Positions 1-6,947 of a DNA stretch of 10,799 bases are shown in pieces. The notes below the pieces were generated by a model. The model was not told where the DNA came from. It saw only the letters and a list, made by a program, of their open reading frames with translations, and made no database searches. Numbering within the stretch: the stretch's first letter is position 1; each line of letters starts with the position of its first letter. The position numbers and the translations under genes were made by a program. Origin of the DNA: G963674665 sp964609625 (GTDB lineage Bacteria > Desulfobacterota > Desulfovibrionia > Desulfovibrionales > Desulfovibrionaceae); assembly GCA_964609625.1 (NCBI GenBank), contig CAZSRS010000078.1, forward strand, positions 1-10,799, given 5' to 3'.

Positions 1-99
1 ATCACACCTAATCATTTTTTAGAGAAAGTCTAGATCCTGTGAGCGCGTACGAAAATTCAGCTCAAGATCAATTGCGTCAGCCTGGGCATTCTCCTGGCC

Positions 100-1713
100 G
101 TGGCCATGGCCATAAGCCTGGCCGGTACGCTGACCATCGAGGAATTGAGCTATGATATGAGTCGTAAACACCTCTCTGTTGAACTCGAAAACATCTTCGT
201 TACCCTTGACGACATTCACCGGATTCTTGAGCAAAGTGGCGTGGCAAAAGCCCCGCGCTATGTGCAAAACGCACAGCAGGAGACCCTGCTTGACCTTTCG
301 GCGAGTCGCGACAGGAGATTGGGACGTCTGACTGTGGTTGCTCTGCCGGATACGGTGGTCTTGAACGAAAACCAGGAGCTTGACGGGGCTGGTCTTGAGT
401 GCCTGCCGGAGATGCTCCAGAAAGCCTCCGGTGATGTCGAATGTTCGGAAAGCGGACAGAATAGACTCTATTATCATCGCATTTTTCGGCCGTGGAACTG
501 GAAGGTCATCCTTTCGGCATCCACACAGGAGATGGTGGCCCTGCGCACTGCTTTCCTGCGCAATGTCCTGATTATCACTATCATCAGTCTTGTGTTGGGC
601 GGTGGCATCCTTGTCCTGCTCACCAGGGGTATCGTGCTGCCCCTCCAACAATTGGCAAAGGCTGCCATGGGGTTGAGCAGGGGGGATTTCAGCGACCCCC
701 TGCCCAAAGTGAAAACCAACGACGAACTGTCCGAATTGACCAGAGCCTTCAGCCAGATGTCGGAAAACCTCGCCGCGGCGCATCACGACCTTGAACTCCA
801 GACGAAAGAGTTGACCCAGGCCAACAGGGACTTGAGCGCGGAAATCATGGAACGCAAGGTCGCCGAGGCCAAACTCGAGGACCTCAACCGCGGGCTAGAA
901 AAGCGTGTGGCCGAACGCACCAGTGAACTGGCCCACAAGGCCGATGCCTTGGAAAGAGCCAACCAGCAGCTCCGTAACCTCGACGAACTGAAGTCCTCAT
1001 TCCTTTCCTCGGTCTCGCATGAGTTGCGCACACCCCTGACTTCCGTGCTCGGATTCGCCAAGATGATCTGCAAGGATTTCACCAAGCACTTCTCGCCCTT
1101 GAGCGAGAATGACGAGACCTTGCGACACAAGGCAAAGCGTATCCTGGCCAATCTGGAGATCGTCGAGACCGAGGGCGCCCGGTTGACACGCATGATCAAT
1201 GATGTCCTGGATTTGAATAGAATCGAGTCCGGGCGCATGGAGTGGCACGACCAGGACGTGGATCCGACACTGTCCTTGCGACGGGTCGCCAATGTCATCG
1301 GCAACCTCTTTTCCCAAAAGCCGGGGGTGACATTCATCGTGGATGTTCCCGACATACTCCCAATACTACGTATCGACCCCGACCGTTTCGAGCAGGTGTG
1401 CATCAACCTTCTGGACAATGCCTTGAAATTCACGACCAACGGCGGCGTGACCCTTTCCTGCCGGTACAACCAACAACAGGGGGTCCTGGATATCATGGTA
1501 ACTGATACCGGCCAAGGAATACCACCCCAGGACCTGGAAAACATCTTCGACAAGTTCTACCAGGTGCGCCTGGATACCCTGCGGCGGACAGTCCGGGGCA
1601 CTGGTCTCGGCCTGGCCATCTGCAAGCAAATCGTGACCCACTACGGGGGGCGCATTCATGCGGAATCCGAACTGGGCAAGGGGAGTACCTTTCATGTGGA
1701 GCTGCCGGTCTGA
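100..1713 (+). CDS. Membrane sensor histidine kinase (HAMP, HisKA, HATPase)
   Basis: Two-component sensor kinase that would autophosphorylate on a histidine and pass the phosphate to an unidentified response regulator. From the GTG at 100, residues 1-12 are the tail of a first membrane helix, about 13-150 an extracytoplasmic sensor (Cache-like ending, PWNWKVILS), and 155-174 a second helix. About 176-227 is HAMP and 228-300 a charged coiled coil. The HisKA box SHELRTP has H307. The N-box is DRFEQVCINLLDNA (428-441), G1 is DTGQGIP from D469, and G2 is GTGLGLAI (500-507), so the catalytic core is complete. GTG 100 is the first standard start in frame but has no Shine-Dalgarno and cuts the first helix. 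The frame reads sensibly upstream to a TGA at 40-42, so the true start was probably near 39 (see findings). No regulator gene is adjacent. Kinase class is sure; the signal is unknown. Confidence 0.93.
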   Translation: MAMAISLAGTLTIEELSYDMSRKHLSVELENIFVTLDDIHRILEQSGVAKAPRYVQNAQQETLLDLSASRDRRLGRLTVVALPDTVVLNENQELDGAGLECLPEMLQKASGDVECSESGQNRLYYHRIFRPWNWKVILSASTQEMVALRTAFLRNVLIITIISLVLGGGILVLLTRGIVLPLQQLAKAAMGLSRGDFSDPLPKVKTNDELSELTRAFSQMSENLAAAHHDLELQTKELTQANRDLSAEIMERKVAEAKLEDLNRGLEKRVAERTSELAHKADALERANQQLRNLDELKSSFLSSVSHELRTPLTSVLGFAKMICKDFTKHFSPLSENDETLRHKAKRILANLEIVETEGARLTRMINDVLDLNRIESGRMEWHDQDVDPTLSLRRVANVIGNLFSQKPGVTFIVDVPDILPILRIDPDRFEQVCINLLDNALKFTTNGGVTLSCRYNQQQGVLDIMVTDTGQGIPPQDLENIFDKFYQVRLDTLRRTVRGTGLGLAICKQIVTHYGGRIHAESELGKGSTFHVELPV

Positions 1714-1998
1714 TGTCACAACACCCTTCATGCAATGGTACTGCTTCGGATAACCCTCCGTTGGCAGCAACCGTAGACATAACTTGAATCTGCCGTGCGT
1801 CAACGCCGCAAACTGCCATAGCAGATTCGTAGCATATGGCCACATCTATTTCCTCCGACCTTGCCTGATATAGTATTGCAAAAAATTTGTTTTTGCTGTA
1901 GGTATTTGCTCCATTCATGAAGGATAGCAAACACTGCACGCCCAGCGGCCGTATCGTCCGCGACGCTGATTTCCCCGGCGCAGTGACAGTTCGCTTCT

Positions 1999-2019
1999 TC
2001 TGCCGACCGAATCGGCAGA
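1999..2019 (+). repeat. Perfect hairpin in the usp upstream region
   Basis: An 8-bp perfect inverted repeat, TCTGCCGA (1999-2006) and TCGGCAGA (2012-2019), with a 5-base spacer. No T-run follows, so it is not an intrinsic terminator for + strand transcription. It could be an operator for a dimeric regulator or a 5' leader hairpin; the sequence alone does not decide. Confidence 0.5.
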
Positions 2020-2038
2020 CGTCGCCCCGAGGCCCACT

Positions 2039-2083
2039 GAGACGGACCTTCCCCGCTCGGCGCAGCGAGGCCGGCATCGTCTC
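2039..2083 (+). repeat. Second stem-loop in the usp leader
   Basis: GAGACG (2039-2044) pairs with CGTCTC (2078-2083) and encloses a GC-rich loop with a smaller possible stem (CGGC/GCCG around GCAGCGAG). It lies 35 bases before the start codon, so if transcribed it would be part of the 5' UTR. The 10-mer GCAGCGAGGC at 2062-2071 recurs in the leader of the antiporter gene (2681-2690). Confidence 0.4.
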
Positions 2084-2117
2084 GGGAGTGTAATGTCTGA
2101 TACAGGGAGGACCTGCG

Positions 2118-2540
2118 ATGCTATTCAAGAAGATACTTGTTGCTGTAGACGGCTCGAAACACTCTGACAAGGCGGCTCAATACGCCCGTGGCGTAGCACG
2201 GACTCAAGGCGCGGAATTGATGTTGTTGCACTGCCCCGGCAATATCCCGCGTATCATCGGTGGTTCAGCTCGGGAAAAACTGGAAAAAGACCTTCTGGAA
2301 GAAGGTCGTAAACTCATCGAAAACTACAAGAACCTTTGCGACGGCTTCAATGTCTGCTACACAATCGAAGTCCGCACTGGCGACCCTGCCAACGTGCTCA
2401 TCAAGTACGCCGAAGAAAATGGTGTGGACCTCATCGTCATGGGCAGTCGTGGTCTCACGGACCTCGAAGGTCTGCTCATGGGCAGTGTGACACACCATGT
2501 ATTGCAACGCACCTGCTGCCCCGTGCTTATCGTGCGGTGA
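2118..2540 (+). CDS. Universal stress protein, UspA family
   Basis: A single-domain 140-residue Usp protein, the normal length for the family, cytoplasmic and expected to dimerise. It opens with the typical first strand, FKKILVAVDGSKHSDKA (residues 3-19), whose Asp helps bind nucleotide. It carries the ATP-binding signature G-2X-G-9X-G-S: G109, G112, G122 and S123, followed by the closing strand CPVLIVR. That places it in the ATP-binding (MJ0577-like) branch rather than the UspA branch that lacks this motif. The start is supported by GGGAGG at 2105-2110. It stands alone, with a terminator right behind it, but lies just upstream of an ion antiporter. Usp genes are often found beside transporters, so a role in regulating or responding to ion stress is plausible but inferred. 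Confidence 0.93.
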   Translation: MLFKKILVAVDGSKHSDKAAQYARGVARTQGAELMLLHCPGNIPRIIGGSAREKLEKDLLEEGRKLIENYKNLCDGFNVCYTIEVRTGDPANVLIKYAEENGVDLIVMGSRGLTDLEGLLMGSVTHHVLQRTCCPVLIVR

Positions 2541-2577
2541 TGTCCCTCTGGCATTGCCCCTAGCGTAACTGACCCTC

Positions 2578-2600
2578 AAACGCGCCTTCCGCGCGTTTTT
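2578..2600 (+). terminator. Intrinsic terminator after usp
   Basis: AAACGCGC (2578-2585) pairs with GCGCGTTT (2591-2598) around a CTTCC loop, ending in five T residues (2596-2600). It lies 38 bases after the usp stop and should end that transcript. The A-rich 5' arm could also allow weak function on the other strand. Confidence 0.8.
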
Positions 2601-2627
2601 GCGGCGAACCCAGATCAAGTCTCAGAT

Positions 2628-2652
2628 GCGGGAGCGTCTCGCTTCCGCTTTT
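2628..2652 (+). terminator. Second hairpin with short T-run
   Basis: A 9-bp stem with one G-U pair, GCGGGAGCG (2628-2636) and CGCTTCCGC (2640-2648), closes a three-base loop and is followed by TTTT (2649-2652). It may back up the terminator at 2578-2600, or be an attenuator if the antiporter promoter lies upstream of it. Confidence 0.5.
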
Positions 2653-2670
2653 CGTAATACCATAAAGCCC

Positions 2671-2723
2671 GGGCGCTCAGGCAGCGAGGCTGCCGTCCGC
2701 CCCTGCTCTCGCAGTCCTCTGCG
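2671..2723 (+). repeat. Structured leader upstream of the antiporter gene
   Basis: Two adjacent stem-loops precede the antiporter. The first is nested: GGGCG (2671-2675) with CGCCC (2698-2702), enclosing GGCAG (2680-2684) and CTGCC (2690-2694) with a CGAGG loop. The second is CGCAG (2710-2714) and CTGCG (2719-2723). No T-run follows. The ribosome site lies 20 bases further on, so folding could affect translation. I recognise no named riboswitch. Confidence 0.45.
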
Positions 2724-2742
2724 GGGCGACAACATCAAACCC

Positions 2743-2748
2743 AGGAGG
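2743..2748 (+). promoter_or_regulatory. Ribosome binding site fixing the GTG start of the antiporter
   Basis: A perfect AGGAGG sits 7 bases before the GTG at 2756. This decides the start in favour of GTG rather than a later ATG and keeps the hydrophobic N-terminal segment in the protein. Confidence 0.85.
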
Positions 2749-2755
2749 AAATACG

Positions 2756-4210
2756 GTGAATTCCATTCCACGTAGCATTTGTGCCATATTTCTCATGGCA
2801 CTCGTAGCGGGCGTCCTGCTGCCTCAGGCAGGATTTGCGGCCGGCGACAGCGATCTGCACCACTTGGCCGAGGCCATCGGGACGGAGCTGGGTGTGCTCT
2901 GGGTCGTACCCTTTGTGGGCATGCTCCTGTCCATTGCCATCTTCCCCTTGGCCGCGCCCCATTTTTGGCACAAGAACTTCGGCAAGGTCTCGGCTTTCTG
3001 GTCCGTAGCCTTTCTCCTCCCCTTTGCCCTGACATTCGGCTTCAATCTGGCCTTGTACGAGGTCATTCATGTTTTGCTGCTCGAGTACATCCCCTTCATT
3101 ATCCTGTTGTTCGCGCTGTTCACCGTTGCGGGGGGCGTGCGTCTCACGGGCCAGCTCGTGGGTAAACCCATAGTCAACGTCGGCGTGCTGCTGGTGGGCA
3201 CGGCACTGGCCAGCTGGATGGGAACCACCGGAGCGGCAATGCTGCTCATCCGCCCCTTGCTTCGAGCCAACGCGCATCGCACGTACAAGGTGCACACCGT
3301 GGTCTTCTTCATCTTCCTGGTAGCCAACATCGGCGGCTCCCTGACACCCCTGGGCGACCCGCCGCTGTTCCTGGGTTTCCTCAAGGGCGTTGACTTCTTC
3401 TGGACCACCACGCACATGTTCGTGCCCATGCTCTTCCTGGTGGTCATCCTGCTCGGACTCTACTTCGTCATCGACACCATGCTCTACAACAAGGAAGGTC
3501 GCCCCACGATGCCCAACACCAGCGCCAGCAGCGAGAAGCTGGGGCTGGACGGTAAGATCAACCTGCTCTTCCTGCTGGGCATTATCGGTGGCGTGCTCAT
3601 GAGCGGCATGTGGAAGTCCGGCGTGGAATTCGACGTCTACGGCACCCACGTTGACCTGCAGAACCTGCTGCGCGATCTGATCCTCCTGGGCATGGCCTTC
3701 CTGTCCCTGAAGTTCACCACCGCGGAGAACCGCCGCAAGAACGACTTCGACTGGTTTCCCATTGTGGAAGTGGCCAAGCTGTTCATCGGCATCTTCCTGT
3801 CCATGATCCCGGCCATCGCCATCCTGAAAGCCGGCACCAAGGGCGCCCTGGCCAACGTGGTCAGCATGGTCTCCGGACCTGGGGGCGAACCCGTGAACCA
3901 CACTTACTTCTACCTCACCGGCGTGCTTTCTGCCTTCCTGGACAACGCACCCACCTACCTGGTGTTCTTCAACACCGCCGGCGGCAATGCCGCTGAACTC
4001 ATGACCACCATGGCCGCCACGCTGCTGGCCATCTCCATGGGTGCGGTGTTCTTCGGCGCCTGTACCTACATCGGCAACGCGCCCAATTTCATGGTTCGCT
4101 CCATCGCGGAAACCAGCGGCGTGAAGATGCCCAGCTTCTTCGGCTATATGGCCTGGAGCGGCGGTATCCTCATTCCACTGTTCGTGCTCGTGCACCTCAT
4201 CTTCATCTGA
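2756..4210 (+). CDS. NhaD/CitM-superfamily sodium:proton antiporter
   Basis: A 484-residue inner-membrane transporter of the ion transporter superfamily, best matched to NhaD-type Na+/H+ antiporters. Residues 6-29 form a cleavable-looking signal segment (ending AGFAA), as NhaD-type proteins can have. About 11-12 membrane helices follow, among them 46-66, 80-100, 110-127, 140-155, 180-196, 222-242, 268-284, 305-318, 340-358, 384-405, 418-438 and 466-484. Family motifs seen are GGSLTPLGDPP (193-203), the second-repeat motif FLDNAPTY (394-401) and GNAPNF (440-445), the paired re-entrant loops that form the substrate site. The start is GTG with a perfect ribosome site. The gene has its own leader and terminator, so it is probably a single transcript next to usp. 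Arsenite or citrate transport is possible within the superfamily, but the sequence reads as an antiporter. Confidence 0.85.
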   Translation: MNSIPRSICAIFLMALVAGVLLPQAGFAAGDSDLHHLAEAIGTELGVLWVVPFVGMLLSIAIFPLAAPHFWHKNFGKVSAFWSVAFLLPFALTFGFNLALYEVIHVLLLEYIPFIILLFALFTVAGGVRLTGQLVGKPIVNVGVLLVGTALASWMGTTGAAMLLIRPLLRANAHRTYKVHTVVFFIFLVANIGGSLTPLGDPPLFLGFLKGVDFFWTTTHMFVPMLFLVVILLGLYFVIDTMLYNKEGRPTMPNTSASSEKLGLDGKINLLFLLGIIGGVLMSGMWKSGVEFDVYGTHVDLQNLLRDLILLGMAFLSLKFTTAENRRKNDFDWFPIVEVAKLFIGIFLSMIPAIAILKAGTKGALANVVSMVSGPGGEPVNHTYFYLTGVLSAFLDNAPTYLVFFNTAGGNAAELMTTMAATLLAISMGAVFFGACTYIGNAPNFMVRSIAETSGVKMPSFFGYMAWSGGILIPLFVLVHLIFI

Positions 4211-4236
4211 GCCTGATCCAGCAAACGTCAATCACG

Positions 4237-4268
4237 GGCCGCCCCCTTGTACAGGAGGCGGCCTTTTT
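4237..4268 (+). terminator. Intrinsic terminator after the antiporter gene
   Basis: GGCCGCC (4237-4243) pairs with GGCGGCC (4257-4263) across a 13-base loop and is followed by TTTTT (4264-4268). It lies 27 bases after the antiporter stop. The strong stem and clean T-run make this a confident Rho-independent terminator. Confidence 0.9.
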
Positions 4269-4310
4269 CGGTGGTGGAAAAAGGGAGTGGGGGGGAGGGA
4301 GGTGAAAAAC

Positions 4311-4331
4311 AAAAAAAGCGCCCAAAGGCGC
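4311..4331 (-). terminator. Minus-strand (bidirectional) terminator, probably of the interrupted RNA gene
   Basis: GCGCC (4318-4322) and GGCGC (4327-4331) form a stem around CAAA. On the minus strand it is followed by seven T residues (the A-run 4311-4317), and on the + strand by AATTTTT, so it can work both ways. It lies about 33 bases downstream, on the minus strand, of the RNA 3'-end fragment at 4365-4387. That is where the terminator of the original tmRNA or tRNA gene would be. Confidence 0.8.
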
Positions 4332-4364
4332 AATTTTTGTATATTTGATGTAGTACTTGAAGAT

Positions 4365-4387
4365 TGGTGGAGGCGGGGGGAGTCGAA
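4365..4387 (-). other. Attachment-site remnant: 3' end of a tmRNA/tRNA gene
   Basis: On the minus strand this 23-base piece reads TTCGACT (a standard T-loop), CCCCC (3' half of the T-stem), CGCCTCC (3' acceptor strand), A (discriminator) and CCA. The upstream bases (GACCGTTC) do not supply the GGGGG half of the T-stem, and no body of an RNA gene follows to the right, so the gene is not intact here. Such short 3' ends are the direct repeat left when an island integrates into a tRNA or tmRNA gene. The acceptor strand, with a T opposite position 3 of a GGGGGCG 5' end, gives the G-U pair shared by tmRNA and tRNA-Ala. I favour ssrA, but tRNA-Ala or tRNA-Ser is possible. The island side is to the right. 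Confidence 0.7.
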
Positions 4388-4745
4388 GAACGGTCAAAGT
4401 TAATTTAATTGCAGTATGTTGCTGCGACAGTGTTTTCATTGTTGGGCCAATGGTTGTGCCACTGTGAAGGCCGTTTGAAAAAATGAGGGTGCCTACATAT
4501 TTGAGACCTCTGCACGACAACGTAACCGCGCAATAAGCCCCACCTTGCACGCCTTCCGCGACTGCGGCAGCATGGCTGCTAAGGCTACGCGTGGACGAGG
4601 TGGGCTGTGTCGATGTGCGCTGGTGCAAGACGTTGATATCCGCCGTGGAGGTTGCCGAGGGGAGGTTCGCAAAGAGCTTCTGGTCCTGCGCCAGACGCTC
4701 CAGCTTGTAGAGAGAAGTGGTGCCAGTCAAACGCCGTGGTCTTGA
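4388..4745. other. Island edge without an intact gene
   Basis: About 360 bases between the att remnant and the last readable coding remnant. The first part (4388-4500) is AT-rich and shows nothing I can name. At 4502-4515 there is GAGACCTCTGCACG, which resembles the ends of some IS5-like elements, but no partner repeat or transposase is visible. From about 4560 rightwards the minus strand becomes codon-like (see the decayed gene entry). No integrase gene and no intact tmRNA was found here. Confidence 0.5.
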
Positions 4746-4835
4746 TCAGCTTTTCTCCTGCCCGTTGAGTCGAGTCAGTCTGTCGGTGAACGTCTGGATG
4801 ATGGGAAATTCCATTTCGTGTTCCAGGTCAGTCAT
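4560..4835 (-). pseudogene. Decayed gene remnant at the end of the island operon
   Basis: An ATG at 4835 overlaps the stop of the 324-aa gene (ATGA) and opens a 29-codon frame, MTDLEHEMEFPIIQTFTDRL and onward, that ends in TGA at 4746-4748. Coding character does not stop there: one alternative frame continues as LIKTTAFDWHHF, and the original frame then reads SLYKLERLAQDQKLF and on to about 4560, with mostly G or C in third positions. This suggests a longer gene broken by small frameshifts. I do not recognise the protein. It may instead be a genuine 29-aa peptide followed by chance open sequence. Confidence 0.3.
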
Positions 4836-5806
4836 TTTTTCGTAATCTTCGGTCCAACATAGACGATAAATAGTGGTTCGCCTGCTTTGACCGGCCAGGA
4901 AAAATGAACGCGGAGTTGTGGTGTTTGAACTTTTCCATGCCATGGGCAAAAAATTGTGGTTCCTGACTGTTGAGGATGAGTGAAGGTAAGGGACTTCTCG
5001 AATACATTCTTTTCGGTATTAGAGGAGTCTGTGAAGGAAGCCCCTCGGCCTCCATCGCCTTTTTTGCCAGTAAAATGAGATTGATAAATTTCCTGTCCTT
5101 CACTATTTCGTTTCCCACTAGGGTCATGGCACAGCACAAATCTGTTCAGGGTGTGGAGAAGAAATCGAATTCGTTCGGCAGCACTTGAACTGAACGGGTG
5201 GTCTTGCAATGGAGCGAATGCGTCCTGAGCAAAAAACAAGGCCTGGAATTTTGGACGACTGATCATCTCAAGCTGTTCCCAGGAGGAGATGGGTAACGGT
5301 GCGTCGTCCAATGCCAATTCAAAGTCAGCAGGAATCCAGTGGTTTTGCAAATTCGCAGTTTGTCGTGTTTCTTGTGATAGCACATGGTCAACTGAAATTG
5401 GCGAACAACACCAAGCTGAAGGGGAGAAGCTGACAATTCCCCTGTCTATTCCATTGAGTAAACACCAAGCGGCTTCGCCAATGGCAGTGTCAGTTACGAT
5501 ATCGCCGTTGCATATCATATAGTCGTCGGGCGAATGTTGACGCAAGTCGTCCCAAAACGGTCCTTGTTTGGTAATCCATTGCAGCAAGGCGCGTTGTTCA
5601 TCTCTGTTCAATGCCTTGGATACCGCCTGTTGCATGGTCATTGTCTCGTTCACTACCGCATGTGCAATCTGCTGATGACAATACAAAGTTCTGCTATGCC
5701 GCCGCGCAATCTCTCGAAACTGCATCATGCACCTAATGGCATCGCGAAAATCGCTCACATTTTGGAACTGCCCGTGGCAGGAAAGGTCGTTGACGAGAAA
5801 ATCCAT
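4832..5806 (-). CDS. Unrecognised 324-aa protein, third gene of the DUF262/ATPase operon
   Basis: Function unknown. The start is taken as the ATG at 5806, one base after the ATPase stop (TGA 5810-5808). A longer frame from a TTG at 5827 is less likely, because MDFLVNDLS is a natural beginning. The protein is soluble, with no signal peptide or membrane helix. Residues 1-80 look helical (FRDAIRCMMQFREIARRHSR). Residues 93-122 hold SPDDYMICNGDIVTDTAIG. About 245-262 is a glycine-rich GKKGDGGRGASFTD, and the C-terminus has FCPWHGKVQTPQLRVHFSW (286-304) and ends VYVGPKITKK. The Cys287/His290 and C-terminal charged motifs look conserved in type and could form a catalytic or metal site, but I cannot assign one. 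Tight coupling to the ATPase suggests an effector or partner of that complex, probably in phage defence (inference from context). Confidence 0.8.
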   Translation of the reverse strand: MDFLVNDLSCHGQFQNVSDFRDAIRCMMQFREIARRHSRTLYCHQQIAHAVVNETMTMQQAVSKALNRDEQRALLQWITKQGPFWDDLRQHSPDDYMICNGDIVTDTAIGEAAWCLLNGIDRGIVSFSPSAWCCSPISVDHVLSQETRQTANLQNHWIPADFELALDDAPLPISSWEQLEMISRPKFQALFFAQDAFAPLQDHPFSSSAAERIRFLLHTLNRFVLCHDPSGKRNSEGQEIYQSHFTGKKGDGGRGASFTDSSNTEKNVFEKSLTFTHPQQSGTTIFCPWHGKVQTPQLRVHFSWPVKAGEPLFIVYVGPKITKK

Positions 5807-5807
5807 C

Positions 5808-6947
5808 TCAATTACCCCATCCTGCAAAGTGGTTCATATCCTTGTCGAACTGGTCAAAAAAGCCTTCGGGCCAGGAGTCGATATTGCCAGAGGCATCCAA
5901 TACCGGAGTTTCCACTTGCGGCAAGTCCTTCATCCTGGGCCGGAAAAAGTGGAGGGCAACCCGAGCTGGATCGATCAATTGCGCCTTCACCGCTCGCCGA
6001 ATGCCATTGAGCACGTGGTCGCTGTGTGATTCCACCAAAACCTGCACGCCGGCGTTTGCGACTTCAGCCAAAAAACACCCCATGGCAGCCTGGCCGGCGG
6101 GATGGAGATGCACCTCTGGGTTCTCGATCAGGAGAATATCGTTTTCCGCCATGGACAGCGCAGCGACTATGATGGGAAACACTTGAGTCAGGCCAAAGCC
6201 AACGTGAACCGGGCGGTGAAAATCAGTGTCATCCGAAGTGCGAAGGCCCAGCGTCACGGCGTTGGCTTGCGGAACCTGGCGCAACACAAGGCCGCAACCA
6301 GGGAAGAAATTCCGCATCCGCTCTTCCACTTGCCGCAGTCTAGTCGGAGGTGTTCCTTCGAGAACAAGTTTATCAATCACTTGCTCATCTCTGCCCCAGT
6401 TCAACATGCTCACTGCATGTTCGCCAGCCGGTCCGACAACAGATGCAATCTGACGATCTTCAATTGAGTATATTTCTCGTGGACCAATGCGCTCGGCAGT
6501 GATGTACGTCAAGTGCATCAGGCGGGCAGCCAACACCGTCGCAGAGGTCTTGAGATCAACCGGCAAGAGACACTTCAAATTCTCCGGCGCATCCACCTGT
6601 TTACCATCAACGCGAACAAGGTCTACAGTCATGGACATTTCGTCGCGTTCGCCAGAAAAACTCCAGTCGTAGGCGACCTCATCGTCTTCAACGCGGATTC
6701 CCATGGAGCGTCGACCATACACTTGGTCCACCACATCAGACACGACGCCCAGCCGAATGGTGTCACCGTTAAGCATAAGTCGTGTGGACCATTCCTGCTC
6801 GCGCATGGTCTGATGCAGCAGCACCAGCGATTGCAGAACGGACGACTTGCCGGAGGCGTTGGTCCCGGAAAGCAAGGTCAATGGCGCTAGGGGCAGCTTC
6901 AGCGTGTGGAAGCACTTGAAGCAGTGCAGGTCAAGACGCGTGAGCAC
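5808..6947 (-). CDS. AAA/ABC-type ATPase with DUF3696-like C-terminus
   Basis: A 379-residue cytoplasmic ATPase of the SMC/OLD-like group. Start: GTG at 6947, placed by AGGAGG (6954-6959) six bases upstream, overlapping the DUF262 gene's end by 17 bases. A longer frame to 7061 exists but has no such support. Residues 1-20 are the usual LTRLDLHCFKCF opening strand. Walker A is GTNASGKSS (28-36). A signature-like GFGLTQVFPI spans 250-259, and Walker B is ILLIENPE (271-278) followed by HLHPAGQ. The switch strand is VLVESHSDHVLN (303-314). The C-terminus (about 332-379, DASGNIDSWPEGFFDQFDKD) is the DUF3696 pattern. All ATPase motifs are intact. The family is often found beside DUF262 genes in defence islands. 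Its likely role is a nucleotide-driven sensor or regulator of the neighbouring DUF262 and 324-aa proteins. Confidence 0.88.
   Translation of the reverse strand: MLTRLDLHCFKCFHTLKLPLAPLTLLSGTNASGKSSVLQSLVLLHQTMREQEWSTRLMLNGDTIRLGVVSDVVDQVYGRRSMGIRVEDDEVAYDWSFSGERDEMSMTVDLVRVDGKQVDAPENLKCLLPVDLKTSATVLAARLMHLTYITAERIGPREIYSIEDRQIASVVGPAGEHAVSMLNWGRDEQVIDKLVLEGTPPTRLRQVEERMRNFFPGCGLVLRQVPQANAVTLGLRTSDDTDFHRPVHVGFGLTQVFPIIVAALSMAENDILLIENPEVHLHPAGQAAMGCFLAEVANAGVQVLVESHSDHVLNGIRRAVKAQLIDPARVALHFFRPRMKDLPQVETPVLDASGNIDSWPEGFFDQFDKDMNHFAGWGN

Larger units (their letters stand above)
1714..2117. other. Intergenic region with leader of the stress-protein gene
   Basis: About 400 bases between the kinase stop and the universal stress protein start. 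I see no gene. The left half is mixed and AT-rich around 1865-1905. The right half, from about 1940, is GC-rich and full of inverted repeats, and it ends in a GGGAGG ribosome site at 2105-2110 placed 7 bases before the ATG at 2118. A -10-like TATAGT sits at 1869-1874 without a convincing -35 box, so I do not call a promoter. Confidence 0.6.

Noticed and set aside
783..1553. A 256-codon minus-strand frame opposite the kinase gene
   Set aside because: Low-complexity Ser/Arg-rich translation opposite a well-supported histidine kinase.
1869..1874. TATAGT as a -10 promoter box for usp
   Set aside because: No matching -35 box at the usual spacing and about 240 bases from the start codon; too weak to call.
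2735..4231. A 498-codon open frame on the minus strand opposite the antiporter gene
   Set aside because: It is a shadow of the high-GC antiporter gene: its composition is extreme (Glu, His, Gln and Gly repeats), with no domain and no ribosome site, and the + strand gene is clear.
4365..4745. An intact tmRNA (ssrA) gene on the minus strand filling the ~355-base gap right of the CCA end
   Set aside because: The length fits, but the bases before the T-loop do not pair with the CCCCC half-stem, no GGGGGCG 5' end is found near 4720, and no tag reading frame ending in ALAA or AVAA plus a stop is present (a VALAA-like stretch near 4575-4590 is followed by ATG, not a stop).
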